Shown here in pieces: positions 25,395 to 33,256 of a DNA stretch of 34,458 bases. How positions within the stretch are numbered: the stretch's first letter is position 1; each line of letters opens with the position of its first letter. Made by a program: the position numbers and the translations under genes. Source of the stretch: Pseudonocardiales bacterium (GTDB lineage Bacteria; Actinomycetota; Actinomycetes; Mycobacteriales; Pseudonocardiaceae); contig QHBY01000340.1 of NCBI GenBank assembly GCA_003244245.1, positions 1 to 34,458 on the forward strand. The letters are read 5' to 3'. Below the pieces are notes generated by a model. It was not told where the DNA came from and ran no database searches. It saw nothing but the letters and a program-made list of their open reading frames with translations.

Positions 25395-25601
25395 TCATCC
25401 CGCATCGAAATAGGCGTTCTCCAGGTAACCGTGCACGGCCGCCTCCGGAACGCGGAAGGAACGACCGACACGTACCGCAGGCAGCTCACCCGCATGTACC
25501 AGCCGGTAGACCGTCATCTTGGATACCCGCATCATCGCGGCCACCTCGGCGACCGTGAGGAACTGTACCTTGGCCGCCCCGGCCTGTTCGTTCATCAGCA
25601 T
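25395..25601 (-). CDS. Excisionase/MerR-type helix-turn-helix protein (Rv0500A-like)
   Basis: The 68-residue protein is one winged-helix domain: FLTVAEVAAMMRVSKMTVYRL (helix-turn-helix), then AVRVGRSFRVPEAAVHGYL (wing and last helix). It resembles the excisionase-family DNA-binding proteins and lies next to proC, as Rv0500A does. No phage or integrase genes are nearby, so it is a chromosomal regulator rather than an excisionase. The targets are unknown. The start is one of two nearby ATGs (25601, 25595). Confidence 0.9.
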   Translation of the reverse strand: MLMNEQAGAAKVQFLTVAEVAAMMRVSKMTVYRLVHAGELPAVRVGRSFRVPEAAVHGYLENAYFDAG

Positions 25602-25744
25602 GGGTCATCGCGTCCTCACCACGTCACGCGCCGTCGGGCTTCCCCTCCCGCGGTCCGTGACGCACCTGTTCTGATGAGAGTAGCGGGACTGGTGGTGGCT
25701 GTGCGACTCCGATCAGTTGTACTTCGCATCCGTTGCAGTGAGCA

Positions 25745-26554
25745 TCAGTTCCGATGGGCAGCTCCGAGTTCGATCGATCGGTCCCGAGCCGCCTCGATGG
25801 CAGCCAATAACGCCGCCCGCACGCCGTGGCGCTCCAACTCCCGAATCGCCATGATCGTCGTACCGCCGGGAGAGGTCACCGCCTCTCGCAGCAGCACCGG
25901 GTGCTCACCGGTTTCGCGCAACATCCGGGCTGCCCCCACCGCAGATTGGGTGATCAGCTCGGTCACCATCGGCCGGGGTAACCCGAGCATGATCCCCGCG
26001 TCGATCATCGCCTCGACCAGGTAGAAAAAATAGGCCGGGCCGGACCCGGACAGAGCGGTGACGGCATCCTGCTGGCTTTCCGGCACCCGGACCACCTTGC
26101 CCACGCTGCCCAGTAACTCCTCGGTCAGCTGCAGGTGCGCGTCGGCGGCGAAGCGGCCGGCGGATATCGCGCTCATCGCCTCGCCGACCAGCATCGGGGT
26201 ATTGGGCATCACCCGCACAACTGGCACACCGTCGGGCAGCCTGCGCTCGTAGAGCGCGGTAGGCAACCCGGCGCACAAGCTCACCACCAGAGTGCTCGGT
26301 CGGATCAGTCCGGCAAGCTCGGCCAACAGCGGGTCGATATCCTGCGGCTTCACCGCGACGATCAAGACGTCGGCCTTACCCGCCGCAGTAGCGGTATCGA
26401 CCGCACGCACCCGGTAGGTCTGCTCGAGTTCGGCGGCCCGGTCGGGATAGCGCTCCGTGAACATCAGGTCATCCGGGCTGCGGCCGGCATCGAGCAGCCC
26501 GGAAAGCAGGGCCTCGCCGATCTTGCCGGTGCCCAGGACGGCGATCGTGGTCAT
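25745..26554 (-). CDS. proC: Pyrroline-5-carboxylate reductase
   Basis: ProC reduces pyrroline-5-carboxylate to proline with NADPH. The 269-residue protein begins with the Rossmann motif AVLGTGKIGEALLSGLL. It has VAVKPQDIDPLL, VVRVMPNTPMLVGEAMSA, and the C-terminal signature ALSGSGPAYFFYLVEAM and REAVTSPGGTTIMAI. All family motifs are present. ATG 26554 is the only plausible start. Upstream lies the 15-bp repeat array and then the proline dehydrogenase gene on the same strand, so proline synthesis and degradation genes are adjacent. Confidence 0.96.
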   Translation of the reverse strand: MTTIAVLGTGKIGEALLSGLLDAGRSPDDLMFTERYPDRAAELEQTYRVRAVDTATAAGKADVLIVAVKPQDIDPLLAELAGLIRPSTLVVSLCAGLPTALYERRLPDGVPVVRVMPNTPMLVGEAMSAISAGRFAADAHLQLTEELLGSVGKVVRVPESQQDAVTALSGSGPAYFFYLVEAMIDAGIMLGLPRPMVTELITQSAVGAARMLRETGEHPVLLREAVTSPGGTTIMAIRELERHGVRAALLAAIEAARDRSIELGAAHRN

Positions 26555-26600
26555 GGCGCCACGGTGCCACAGTCACCCGACAGCCCACCGGCGGCCGACA

Positions 26601-26735
26601 AACTCAGTCGACGGACACTCACTCGACGGACACTCACTCGACGGACACTCACTCGACGGACACTCACTCGACGGACACTCACTCGACGGACACTCAGTCG
26701 ACGGACACTCAGTCGACGGACACTCAGCCGCCGGA
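26601..26735. repeat. Nine-unit 15-bp minisatellite between proline dehydrogenase and proC
   Basis: Nine contiguous 15-bp units run from 26601 to 26735. Five identical CACTCACTCGACGGA units lie at 26616-26690. Units with CAGTC replace them at 26601, 26691 and 26706, and a divergent unit (CACTCAGCCGCCGGA) at 26721-26735 contains the dehydrogenase stop codon. It is not a CRISPR array: there are no spacers. Confidence 0.96.
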
Positions 26736-27653
26736 CACGGCGGCGCGAAGGAAGAAGGCGACGTTGCCAGGTCGCTCGGCAAGCCGTCGGGTGAGGTAGG
26801 AGTACCAGTCCGATCCGTAGGGCAGGTACACCCGCACGGTGTTGCCCCCCGCGGCCAATCGTCGCTGCTCGGCCGGGCGCACCCCGTAGAGCATCTGGTA
26901 CTCGAAGCTGCTCGGCGGGCGCCCGTACCAGCGGGTCCGTTCGCCCACGATGTCGATCAGCCGCGGATCGTGGGTGGCGAACATCGGGTAGCCCGGTCCG
27001 GCAAGCAGAATATTGGCGCAACGCGCAAAGCTACGCGCGACCTCCTCCGAGGTCCGAAATGCCAGCTCAGGCGGTTCGGCGTACGCGCCCTTGCACAGCC
27101 GCACCCGGGCGCCCTCGACCGCCAACGCCCGGCAGTCGTCCACCGTGCGATGCAGATAAGCCTGCAGCACCGCCCCGGTCCTGGGCCAGCTACGGCGCAG
27201 TTCGGCGTGCACCCGCAGGGTGGAGTCGGTGACGGTGTGGTCCTCGGCGTCCAGGCAGACGGTGGTCCCGGCCTGCTCGGCGGCGGCGCAGATCCGAGCG
27301 GCGTTGCGCAACGCCAGGGCCTCGTCCAGGCGCTGACCCACCGCTGACAGCTTCACGCTGACCTCCGCCCGGTTGGTCAGACCCTCGGCTGTCAAGCAAG
27401 CCAGCAGCTCGAGATATGCCTGCACGGCCGATTCCGCGCCCGCCTCGTCTGCGACGCTCTCGCCGAGATGATCCAGCGTCACCGCCAAGCCGTCGGCCAC
27501 CAGGGCGGCAGTGGCGGTCACCGCCTGCTCGGTGTTCACCCCGGCCACGAAGCGGCGGACCACGTGACGGCTGACCGGCGCAGTAGCGACAATCCGCCGG
27601 ACAGTCGCATTATCAGCAACCGCCAGCATCAGCGAACGCAGCACGGAATGCAC
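26724..27653 (-). CDS. Proline dehydrogenase (monofunctional PRODH)
   Basis: The 309-residue protein is the FAD-dependent barrel that oxidises proline to pyrroline-5-carboxylate. Visible motifs are EVSVKLSAVGQRLDEA, TVCLDAEDHTVTD, AYLHRTVDDC, RVRLCKGAYAEP, FATHDPRL and EYQMLYGVRPAEQRRL, ending RVYLPYGSDWYSYLTRRLAERPGN. GTG 27653 gives the usual length; the frame continues upstream to 27920 without family-like sequence. There is no P5C dehydrogenase next to it. The stop lies inside the last unit of the repeat array, so the C-terminus VSGG is encoded by repeat sequence. Confidence 0.92.
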   Translation of the reverse strand: MHSVLRSLMLAVADNATVRRIVATAPVSRHVVRRFVAGVNTEQAVTATAALVADGLAVTLDHLGESVADEAGAESAVQAYLELLACLTAEGLTNRAEVSVKLSAVGQRLDEALALRNAARICAAAEQAGTTVCLDAEDHTVTDSTLRVHAELRRSWPRTGAVLQAYLHRTVDDCRALAVEGARVRLCKGAYAEPPELAFRTSEEVARSFARCANILLAGPGYPMFATHDPRLIDIVGERTRWYGRPPSSFEYQMLYGVRPAEQRRLAAGGNTVRVYLPYGSDWYSYLTRRLAERPGNVAFFLRAAVSGG

Positions 27654-27693
27654 GCTAGCGCGCGGCCTGTGCTGCGAAGCCGGGTAGTGCCAG

Positions 27694-27759
27694 CGTCGTG
27701 AACTCGCCACCACCGACCTTGCCAGCGACGGGGACGTCGGTGTGGTCGAGTTCACGACG
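27694..27759 (-). terminator. Long imperfect hairpin between the isomerase and proline dehydrogenase genes
   Basis: CGTCGTGAACTCG (27694-27706) and CGAGTTCACGACG (27747-27759) pair perfectly over 13 bp. Inner bases (27707-27717 with 27736-27746) pair at 8 of 11. It begins 16 bp after the isomerase stop and ends about 40 bp before the next start. It is probably a terminator or attenuator, or a repeat element of the same size class as those at 8910 and 9955. Confidence 0.65.
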
Positions 27760-27775
27760 CATCCGTGGCCGACGC

Positions 27776-28561
27776 TCAGAGGTTCAAGCGTGCGAAGAGC
27801 AGCGCCTCGGTCAGCAACGCGCGGCGCTCCTGGCGAGTACGGGCCCGGCGGGTGCTCACCTCGAGCACCACGGCGCCGGTGAACCCACGGTCCACCAACC
27901 CCGTGCAGACTTCGGCGCAAGGCTGGCTACCCCGCCCTGGGACCAGGTGCTCGTCCCGCGACGCACCGCTGCCGTCCGCCAGATGCACGTGGGTCAGCTC
28001 GTCGCCCATCCGCCGTACCATCCCCAGCGCGTCGACGCCGGCCGCGGCCGTATGCGACAGATCCAGCGTGTAATGCGGGTACCCGACGTCGGTGGGGTCA
28101 GGTGACGGAACATAGCTGGATACTTCAAGCCGGCCACGGCGCACCGGGAACATGTTCTCCACTGCGATGGCGAGCCCCGAGCAGTCCTCCAGCGCAGCGA
28201 CCTGCTGGCCGAATCCCGTGGCGTAATCTCTTTGCCAGCGAAACGGGGGGTGCACCACCACGATGCCGGCACCGAGTTCGGTGGCCGCTTGCACGGAGCG
28301 TTGCAGCCGTACCGCCGGGTCTGCCGCCCACACCCGTTGGGAGATCAGCAAGCAGGGGGCGTGCACGGCCAGCACGGGCATCCGATAGCGATCGGCCAAC
28401 GCCGCGACGGCGACGACGTCCTGGCTGACCGGGTCGCCCCAGACCATCACCTCGACGCCGTCATAACCGAGCTCGGCTGCCAGCTGGAAGGCCACGGAGA
28501 TCGGTTCGGGCCAGGTCGAGGCGGTGGACAGGGCCACCCGGATCGAGTCGGCCGGCGACAC
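27776..28561 (-). CDS. Sugar-phosphate isomerase/epimerase-like TIM barrel (Rv0498-like)
   Basis: The 261-residue protein is a xylose-isomerase-like TIM barrel (AP_endonuc_2 family). Segments VALSTASTWP, GYDGVEVMVWGDP, PVLAVHAPC, VVVHPPFRWQ, IAVENMFP, HYTLDLSHTAAAG, HVHLADGSG and AVVLEVST carry the metal-ligand-type His/Glu/Asp residues. The substrate is unknown. GTG 28561 lies 3 bp after the membrane-protein stop, so they are co-transcribed. Gene order with the membrane protein and the Ppx-like phosphatase matches Rv0496-Rv0498. Confidence 0.88.
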   Translation of the reverse strand: MSPADSIRVALSTASTWPEPISVAFQLAAELGYDGVEVMVWGDPVSQDVVAVAALADRYRMPVLAVHAPCLLISQRVWAADPAVRLQRSVQAATELGAGIVVVHPPFRWQRDYATGFGQQVAALEDCSGLAIAVENMFPVRRGRLEVSSYVPSPDPTDVGYPHYTLDLSHTAAAGVDALGMVRRMGDELTHVHLADGSGASRDEHLVPGRGSQPCAEVCTGLVDRGFTGAVVLEVSTRRARTRQERRALLTEALLFARLNL

Positions 28562-28564
28562 CGG

Positions 28565-29428
28565 CTATCGGCCGACGAGCAGCAGTGCTGCCGGGGACAC
28601 TGTGACAAACAGGCCCACGAGCACCGCGACGACCGTCGTCTGCAGGTCCTCGGCACGACGCACCCGGCGAACTACCCAGACCAGTCCGGTGATCACGGCA
28701 AGGGCAACGACCAGCGCCACCACTGGGATCCGCTGCCAGAGCCACTCGCAGATCAGCCACAGCGCGGCGCCCCCGACGACGCCGATCCCGACCTGGCTCA
28801 CCATCACCGCCCACTCCCACAGCGGCGAGCCGGCCTGGTGCACCTGGCCCTCATCCGTGGCGATAGCGTCCTCGGTCGGCTCCGCGCTGGAACGGCTGGC
28901 GGCGCGCAGCCCAGCAGGCGGTTGGCTGATACCTGGATCGGCGCGAGGACCTGAATCGGCGCTAGCCGGACCGCGGTTCGACCAGGTTGTGGGGTTCACC
29001 GGCGCCCGGTCAAGCCGCGGCAGCTGCTCGGTCACCGGGCCGTCAGACGGCGTCGTGGTGCTGGGAAGCGGGGCTCGTCGGGGCAGCGCCGGAGGGGTCA
29101 TCGGCACTCGTGCCGCGGCCACCGACGGTGGTCCCACCGCTGGGGCCCACCGCTGACGGGCGGGACCGTTGAGGTGTGGCGCGTTGAGGTGTGGCGCGTT
29201 GAGGTGTGGCTGGGTCGAGTCTGGGCTGCCGGCCCAGTTGCGCTCCACGACCGGCTGCGCAGCGCCGCGCGCGGCCGAGGGGTCCGCGGCGGTGTCCGCG
29301 ACACCGTCGCTGTCGTCGGCGGCCCGGCGATGTCGCCGCTCGGCGGCCGGGGCCGAATCACCATATCGGGCCAACAGCTCAGCCACGGTGAACTGGGCCC
29401 GCTCCTGCGGTTCGCTACTGCGCCTCAT
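28565..29428 (-). CDS. Membrane protein with disordered N-terminal half (Rv0497-like)
   Basis: The 287-residue protein begins with a conserved FTVAELLARYGDS motif at about residues 13-25. A long Pro/Ala/Ser-rich region with three HLNAP repeats (15-bp units at 29168-29210) follows. The C-terminal part has about three hydrophobic helices (VMVSQVGIGVVGGAALWLIC, VALVVALAVITGLVWVV, VVAVLVGLFVTVSPAALLLV). Topology suggests a cytoplasmic N-terminus. No function is known for Rv0497. ATG 29428 lies 6 bp after the Ppx-like gene stop. Confidence 0.85.
   Translation of the reverse strand: MRRSSEPQERAQFTVAELLARYGDSAPAAERRHRRAADDSDGVADTAADPSAARGAAQPVVERNWAGSPDSTQPHLNAPHLNAPHLNGPARQRWAPAVGPPSVAAARVPMTPPALPRRAPLPSTTTPSDGPVTEQLPRLDRAPVNPTTWSNRGPASADSGPRADPGISQPPAGLRAASRSSAEPTEDAIATDEGQVHQAGSPLWEWAVMVSQVGIGVVGGAALWLICEWLWQRIPVVALVVALAVITGLVWVVRRVRRAEDLQTTVVAVLVGLFVTVSPAALLLVGR
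29168..29210 (-). repeat. Three 15-bp tandem repeats in the Rv0497-like gene
   Basis: GTTGAGGTGTGGCGC occurs at 29168-29182 and 29183-29197, followed by a partial copy at 29198-29210. It encodes HLNAP repeats on the minus strand. Confidence 0.95.
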
Positions 29429-29434
29429 GATCGC

Positions 29435-30445
29435 TCACCGTGCACCTCGGGCCACTCTGCGTCTAGTACGTCGAGGTGGGCGGCGCCCCGGCTGCGCCGT
29501 CCGGTCGATTCCGTCCAACCAGTCCAACCAATCCAATCTCCGCAAGATCACACCCTCACGCAACGCCCAAGGGCAAAGAATCATCTCATCGACGTCCAGA
29601 GCACGCATCGTGGCTTGCACGACCAGCGCTCCGGCAACGAGCTGGTGGGACCTGCTGGCGCTGACGCCCTCCAGCTCGGCCAGGTCCTCAGCGCTCATCC
29701 GGGAGATGAAAGCGATCACTTGGCGCAATCCGGCATCGGTGAGCGTACGCCGGACCCGAGGGCCCGCAGAGGACGGCGCGGCACCACTGAGCCGCGCCAA
29801 TGACCGGATTGTCTTCGACGTGCCCACTACCCGGTCCGGGGTGCCGGCATCGCGCAGCTTTCGCGCCGGTTCCGCAAGCTGCTCGACGATGTGCTCGCGT
29901 AGGGTTTCCAGCTCGCGACGGCGGGGCGGGTCGTGCGTCAGCCAGGATCGGGTGAGCCGCCCGGCGCCCAACGGTAGGGACACCGCCACCTCTGGTTCCT
30001 CGTCCATCCCGCTGGCGATCTCCAGTGATCCCCCACCGATGTCCACCATGAGTAGCCGGCCGGCAGACCAGCCACACCACCGGCGGACCGCGAGAAACGT
30101 CAGGATCGCCTCCTCCTCGCCGGACAGGACCTCGAGCTCGACCCCGGTCTCAGCCTGCACGCGGTTGAGTACAGCGACGGAGTTGGAGGCATCGCGCACC
30201 GCCGAGGTCGCGAAAGCCATCAGATCCTCACAACCCATCGCGGATGCCGCCTCAACGGCCTCGTGCACGGTGCGGATCAGATGATCGGCGCCCACCCTGG
30301 TGATCTTCCCGCGGGCGTCCATCTGCTCGGCCAACCGCAGCACCGACTTCTCCGACGTCTGCGGCAACGGGTGGGCGCCGTGGTGCGCATCCACGACCAG
30401 CAGGTGGACGGTGTTAGAGCCCACGTCGAGCACACCCAGGCGCAC
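29435..30445 (-). CDS. Ppx/GppA family exopolyphosphatase/pppGpp phosphohydrolase (Rv0496-like)
   Basis: The 336-residue protein has the ASKHA motifs LGVLDVGSNTVHLLVVD, FATSAVRDASNS, EVLSGEEEAILTFLAV and LMVDIGGGSLEIA. These are typical of Ppx/GppA enzymes that split polyphosphate or remove phosphate from (p)ppGpp. GTG 30445 gives the family-like start; the longer frame runs into regX3. It lies 28 bp after regX3, which regulates phosphate responses, so a polyphosphate role fits. The C-terminus is Arg-rich. Confidence 0.92.
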   Translation of the reverse strand: MRLGVLDVGSNTVHLLVVDAHHGAHPLPQTSEKSVLRLAEQMDARGKITRVGADHLIRTVHEAVEAASAMGCEDLMAFATSAVRDASNSVAVLNRVQAETGVELEVLSGEEEAILTFLAVRRWCGWSAGRLLMVDIGGGSLEIASGMDEEPEVAVSLPLGAGRLTRSWLTHDPPRRRELETLREHIVEQLAEPARKLRDAGTPDRVVGTSKTIRSLARLSGAAPSSAGPRVRRTLTDAGLRQVIAFISRMSAEDLAELEGVSASRSHQLVAGALVVQATMRALDVDEMILCPWALREGVILRRLDWLDWLDGIDRTAQPGRRPPRRTRRRVARGAR

Positions 30446-30473
30446 GAGAGGCCAGGCTACGCCGCGTGGGCGT

Positions 30474-31175
30474 TCACGTGTCGTACTTGTAGCCAAGGCC
30501 GCGGACGGTGAGCAGGTGCCGGGGCGCGGAGGGATCCTGCTCGATCTTGGAGCGCAACCGCTTGACATGCACATCCAGCGTCTTGGTGTCGCCGACGTAG
30601 TCCGCTCCCCACACTCGATCGATGAGCTGGCCTCGGGTGAGTACCCGGCCCACGTTGCGCAACAGGTATTCCAGTAGGTCGAATTCCTTCAGCGGCAGGC
30701 CCACCTCGTGCCCGGCGACGGTCACGATGTGCCGCTCGACGTCCATCCGTACCGACCCTGCCTCCAACACTGCCGGCCCCAGGGTGGCGGTCGTCGCAGG
30801 GCCATCGGGGCCTTCCGCCCCTCGGCGCAACACCGCGCGGATCCGTGCGATGAGCTCGCGGGCCGAGTAGGGCTTGGTGACATAGTCGTCGGCGCCGAGC
30901 TCCAGCCCCACGACCTTGTCGATCTCGCTGTCTCGGGCCGTTACCATGATCACCGGGACCGCGGAACGCACCCGTAGTTGCTTGCAGACGTCGGTACCGC
31001 TCATCCCCGGCAGCATCAGGTCGAGCAGCACGATGTCGGCACCGTTGCGGTCGAACTCCTCCAACGCCTCGGATCCGGTGGTGGCCACCGCGGCGGAGAA
31101 ACCCTCCTTGCGCAGCAAGAAGGCCAGCGGATCAGCGAAGTCCTCCTCGTCCTCGACGATCAGTACTCTGATCAT
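30474..31175 (-). CDS. regX3: Response regulator RegX3 (OmpR/PhoB family)
   Basis: The 233-residue protein has a receiver domain with acidic pocket (Glu8, Asp9) and phospho-acceptor Asp52 in IVLLDLMLPGMSGTDV. Thr/Lys switch residues lie in VTARD and TKPYSARELIARIRA. A winged-helix DNA-binding domain follows (LPLKEFDLLEYLLRNVGRVLTRGQLIDRVWG, DVHVKRLRSKIE). RegX3 with SenX3 controls phosphate-starvation genes in mycobacteria. The ATG at 31175 has GGGAGGA upstream and overlaps the senX3 stop by 4 bp (ATGA). Confidence 0.96.
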   Translation of the reverse strand: MIRVLIVEDEEDFADPLAFLLRKEGFSAAVATTGSEALEEFDRNGADIVLLDLMLPGMSGTDVCKQLRVRSAVPVIMVTARDSEIDKVVGLELGADDYVTKPYSARELIARIRAVLRRGAEGPDGPATTATLGPAVLEAGSVRMDVERHIVTVAGHEVGLPLKEFDLLEYLLRNVGRVLTRGQLIDRVWGADYVGDTKTLDVHVKRLRSKIEQDPSAPRHLLTVRGLGYKYDT

Positions 31176-32371
31176 GGCGATCCTCCCACGTACTCGGGGG
31201 TAGACAGGGTGCGCACCGCGTCTTGCGAAGCGTCGGACTGTGGAGCCTTCGGATGGGCGGGTATCCGCAGGGTGAAAGTGGAGCCGGTGCCGGGCTTGCT
31301 CCACAGCGCGACGGCCCCGCCGTGGTTGGCGGCGACGTGTTTGACGATCGCCAGCCCCAGCCCGGTGCCGCCGGTGGACCGGCTGCGCGCCTGATCGATC
31401 CGGAAGAACCGCTCGAAGACGCGTTCCTGGTGTTCGGGGGCGATGCCCAGGCCGCGGTCGGTGACCGCGATCTCCACGAAACCGTCCACCAGCCGCCGGG
31501 AGACCGACACCGTGCTGCTGCCGGGTTGGGAGTAGGAGACCGCATTGTCGAGCAGGTTGGACAACGCGGTCACCAGCAGCGTCGCGTCACCGTCGAGCAA
31601 CAGCCCGCTGGGCGGGTCGACGGTGATCCGGATGTTGGCCGACTCGGCGGCCAGCCGGCAACGATCCAGCGCCCGGTGCACGACCTTGTCGACCTCGACG
31701 ACGGCCAGCTCGGGAAGCCGCTCGGCGCCCTGCAGCCGCGACAGCGCGATCAGCTCGGTGACCAGCGTGCCCAGCCGGTTGGCCTCGCTGAGGATCTTGG
31801 TGCCGAACCGGTGCACCTCGTGCGGGTCGTCTGCGGCATCCAGCACCGCCTCGGCCAGCAGCGCCATCGCGCCGACCGGGGTCTTGAGCTCGTGGCTGAC
31901 GTTGGCCACGAAGTCTCGCCGGGTCGCTTCCAACCGGACCGCATCCGACTCGTCGGAGGCGTCGATCACGGTGTACCCGTCGCCCAGCGGCCGGACCTCG
32001 CCGAGCACGGCAGTGGGTCCGCGACCCGATCGGACACCGTGGTCCCGTGGCGAGAGGTCGACCTGAACCACCTCACCGGTCTCGCGCACCTGCTCGGCGG
32101 CGCTGGCCGCGCGCTCATCCGGGCGCGGCCCTTGGACGAGACCCAATTCGACGGCAGGCGGGTTGGCCAGCACCACGTCGCCCGTCCGGTCGAGCAGCAC
32201 TATCCCGTTGTGTGAGGAGAGCACGACCCGCTGGACCAAGTCAGCGACCGTCGCGCCGTCGGGGGGCGGCGGCGTTGCCGGTGTCCCGCGACGCCGGCCG
32301 ACCAGGAATCCCCCCGCGAGCCCGACCATCAGCGTGCCGATCACGATGAACACGACGGCTGCGAGTGTCAC
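31172..32371 (-). CDS. senX3: Sensor histidine kinase SenX3
   Basis: The 399-residue protein has one N-terminal membrane helix (about 2-24), a PAS-like domain (about 42-140), and a HisKA domain with phospho-acceptor His160 in FVANVSHELKTPVGAM. A HATPase domain follows (NLLDNAVSYSQPG, TDRGLGIAPEHQERVFERF, GTGLGLAIVKHVAANHGG). It phosphorylates RegX3 in response to phosphate limitation. GTG 32371 (MTLAAVVFIVIGT) is the family-like start. The frame also continues to 32443. Confidence 0.95.
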   Translation of the reverse strand: MTLAAVVFIVIGTLMVGLAGGFLVGRRRGTPATPPPPDGATVADLVQRVVLSSHNGIVLLDRTGDVVLANPPAVELGLVQGPRPDERAASAAEQVRETGEVVQVDLSPRDHGVRSGRGPTAVLGEVRPLGDGYTVIDASDESDAVRLEATRRDFVANVSHELKTPVGAMALLAEAVLDAADDPHEVHRFGTKILSEANRLGTLVTELIALSRLQGAERLPELAVVEVDKVVHRALDRCRLAAESANIRITVDPPSGLLLDGDATLLVTALSNLLDNAVSYSQPGSSTVSVSRRLVDGFVEIAVTDRGLGIAPEHQERVFERFFRIDQARSRSTGGTGLGLAIVKHVAANHGGAVALWSKPGTGSTFTLRIPAHPKAPQSDASQDAVRTLSTPEYVGGSP

Positions 32372-32455
32372 GTGGCAATCGTAATCACCGGACCGGGTGA
32401 AACCCCTAGCGCCGGCGCACCCCAAGTGACGACATCCACCCACAATAGGGCAAAC

Positions 32456-32488
32456 TTTCGCCCGTCGTTCACCGTGAGTTCATCCCCG
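32456..32488 (+). promoter_or_regulatory. PHO-box-like direct repeats upstream of senX3
   Basis: Two 11-bp units, GTTCACCGTGA (32467-32477) and GTTCATCCCCG (32478-32488), fit the PHO-box pattern bound by PhoB/PhoP/RegX3-type regulators. A weaker third unit (TTTCGCCCGTC) is at 32456-32466. It lies 85-117 bp upstream of the senX3 start and suggests autoregulation. Confidence 0.6.
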
Positions 32489-32515
32489 CGGCCGCGCTGG
32501 CGTCTGTACCGCAAA

Positions 32516-33256
32516 CTACTGACCTTGTTGGGCGACCACGGCGATCGCATCGGCCGCCGAGTCTGGATCAAGATAGCTTCCGCCAGCAGTGATCGGCCGC
32601 AACTGATCATCGAGATCGTACCGCAGCGGGATGCCCGTCGGAATGTTGACGCCGGCGATGATCTGCTCGTCGATTCCGTCGAGGTACTTGACCAACGCGC
32701 GCAGCGAGTTGCCGTGCGCGGCAACCAGCACGGTGCGCCCGGCGCGCAGATCCGGCACGATCGACGATTCCCAATACGGCAGCATTCGAGCCACCACGTC
32801 GGCCAGGCACTCGGCCCTCGGGATGTCGACGCCGGAGTATCGCGGGTCGCCGTCCTGGCTGAACTCGCTGCTCGGCTCGATGGGCGGTGGCTGGGTGCCA
32901 TAGGAGCGGCGCCACAACGCGAACTGCTCATCGCCGTACTCGTCGCGGATCTGTGCCTTGTCCATGCCTTGCAGCGCGCCGTAGTGCCGCTCATTGAGCC
33001 GCCAATCCCGGCGCACCGGAATCCAGTACCGGTCGGCGACCTCGAGTGCGAGGTAGGCGGTGCTGATCGCTCGGCGCAGCAGCGATGTGTGCACCACGTC
33101 GGGGAGCAGCCCGGCCTCGCGCATTAGCGCACCGGACCGCGCCGCCTCGCCCTCGCCGCGATCGGTCAACGGCACATCCACCCAACCCGTGAACAGGTTC
33201 TTGGCATTCCACTCGCTCTCGCCGTGGCGAAGCAGGATCAGGGCGCCCACGCTCAT
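32516..33256 (-). CDS. gpmA: 2,3-bisphosphoglycerate-dependent phosphoglycerate mutase
   Basis: The 246-residue glycolytic mutase has the signature [20 protein letters not shown] (phospho-acceptor His11). It also has [37 protein letters not shown], and the second histidine in [15 protein letters not shown]. It interconverts 3- and 2-phosphoglycerate. ATG 33256 gives the family-like start; the frame continues to 33349. It precedes senX3 as Rv0489 does. Confidence 0.96.
   Translation of the reverse strand: MSVGALILLRHGESEWNAKNLFTGWVDVPLTDRGEGEAARSGALMREAGLLPDVVHTSLLRRAISTAYLALEVADRYWIPVRRDWRLNERHYGALQGMDKAQIRDEYGDEQFALWRRSYGTQPPPIEPSSEFSQDGDPRYSGVDIPRAECLADVVARMLPYWESSIVPDLRAGRTVLVAAHGNSLRALVKYLDGIDEQIIAGVNIPTGIPLRYDLDDQLRPITAGGSYLDPDSAADAIAVVAQQGQ

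Noticed and set aside
25395-25601. Prophage or integrative element signalled by the excisionase-like protein
   Set aside because: No integrase, attachment repeat or phage gene is nearby, and the gene is a conserved neighbour of proC in mycobacteria.
25622-25662. CGTCACG...CGTGACG hairpin upstream of the excisionase-type gene
   Set aside because: The stem is only 7 bp with a long loop, which is expected by chance in GC-rich DNA.
26601-26735. Possible CRISPR array
   Set aside because: The units are contiguous 15-mers without spacers, and no cas genes are present.
26457-27021. Open frames on both strands across the 15-bp array encoding DGHSL, RRTLT or ECPSS repeats
   Set aside because: They arise because the repeat unit is a multiple of three and lacks stops in those frames. 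They overlap proC or the proline dehydrogenase and have no family features.
29424-29433. TCATGATCGC at the start of the Rv0497-like gene as another palindrome copy
   Set aside because: Only the ten-base tip matches; the second arm and the middle are absent.
31171-31182. GATCATGGCGAT near the regX3 start as a palindrome arm
   Set aside because: Only the tip is similar and it is explained by the ATG start context of regX3.
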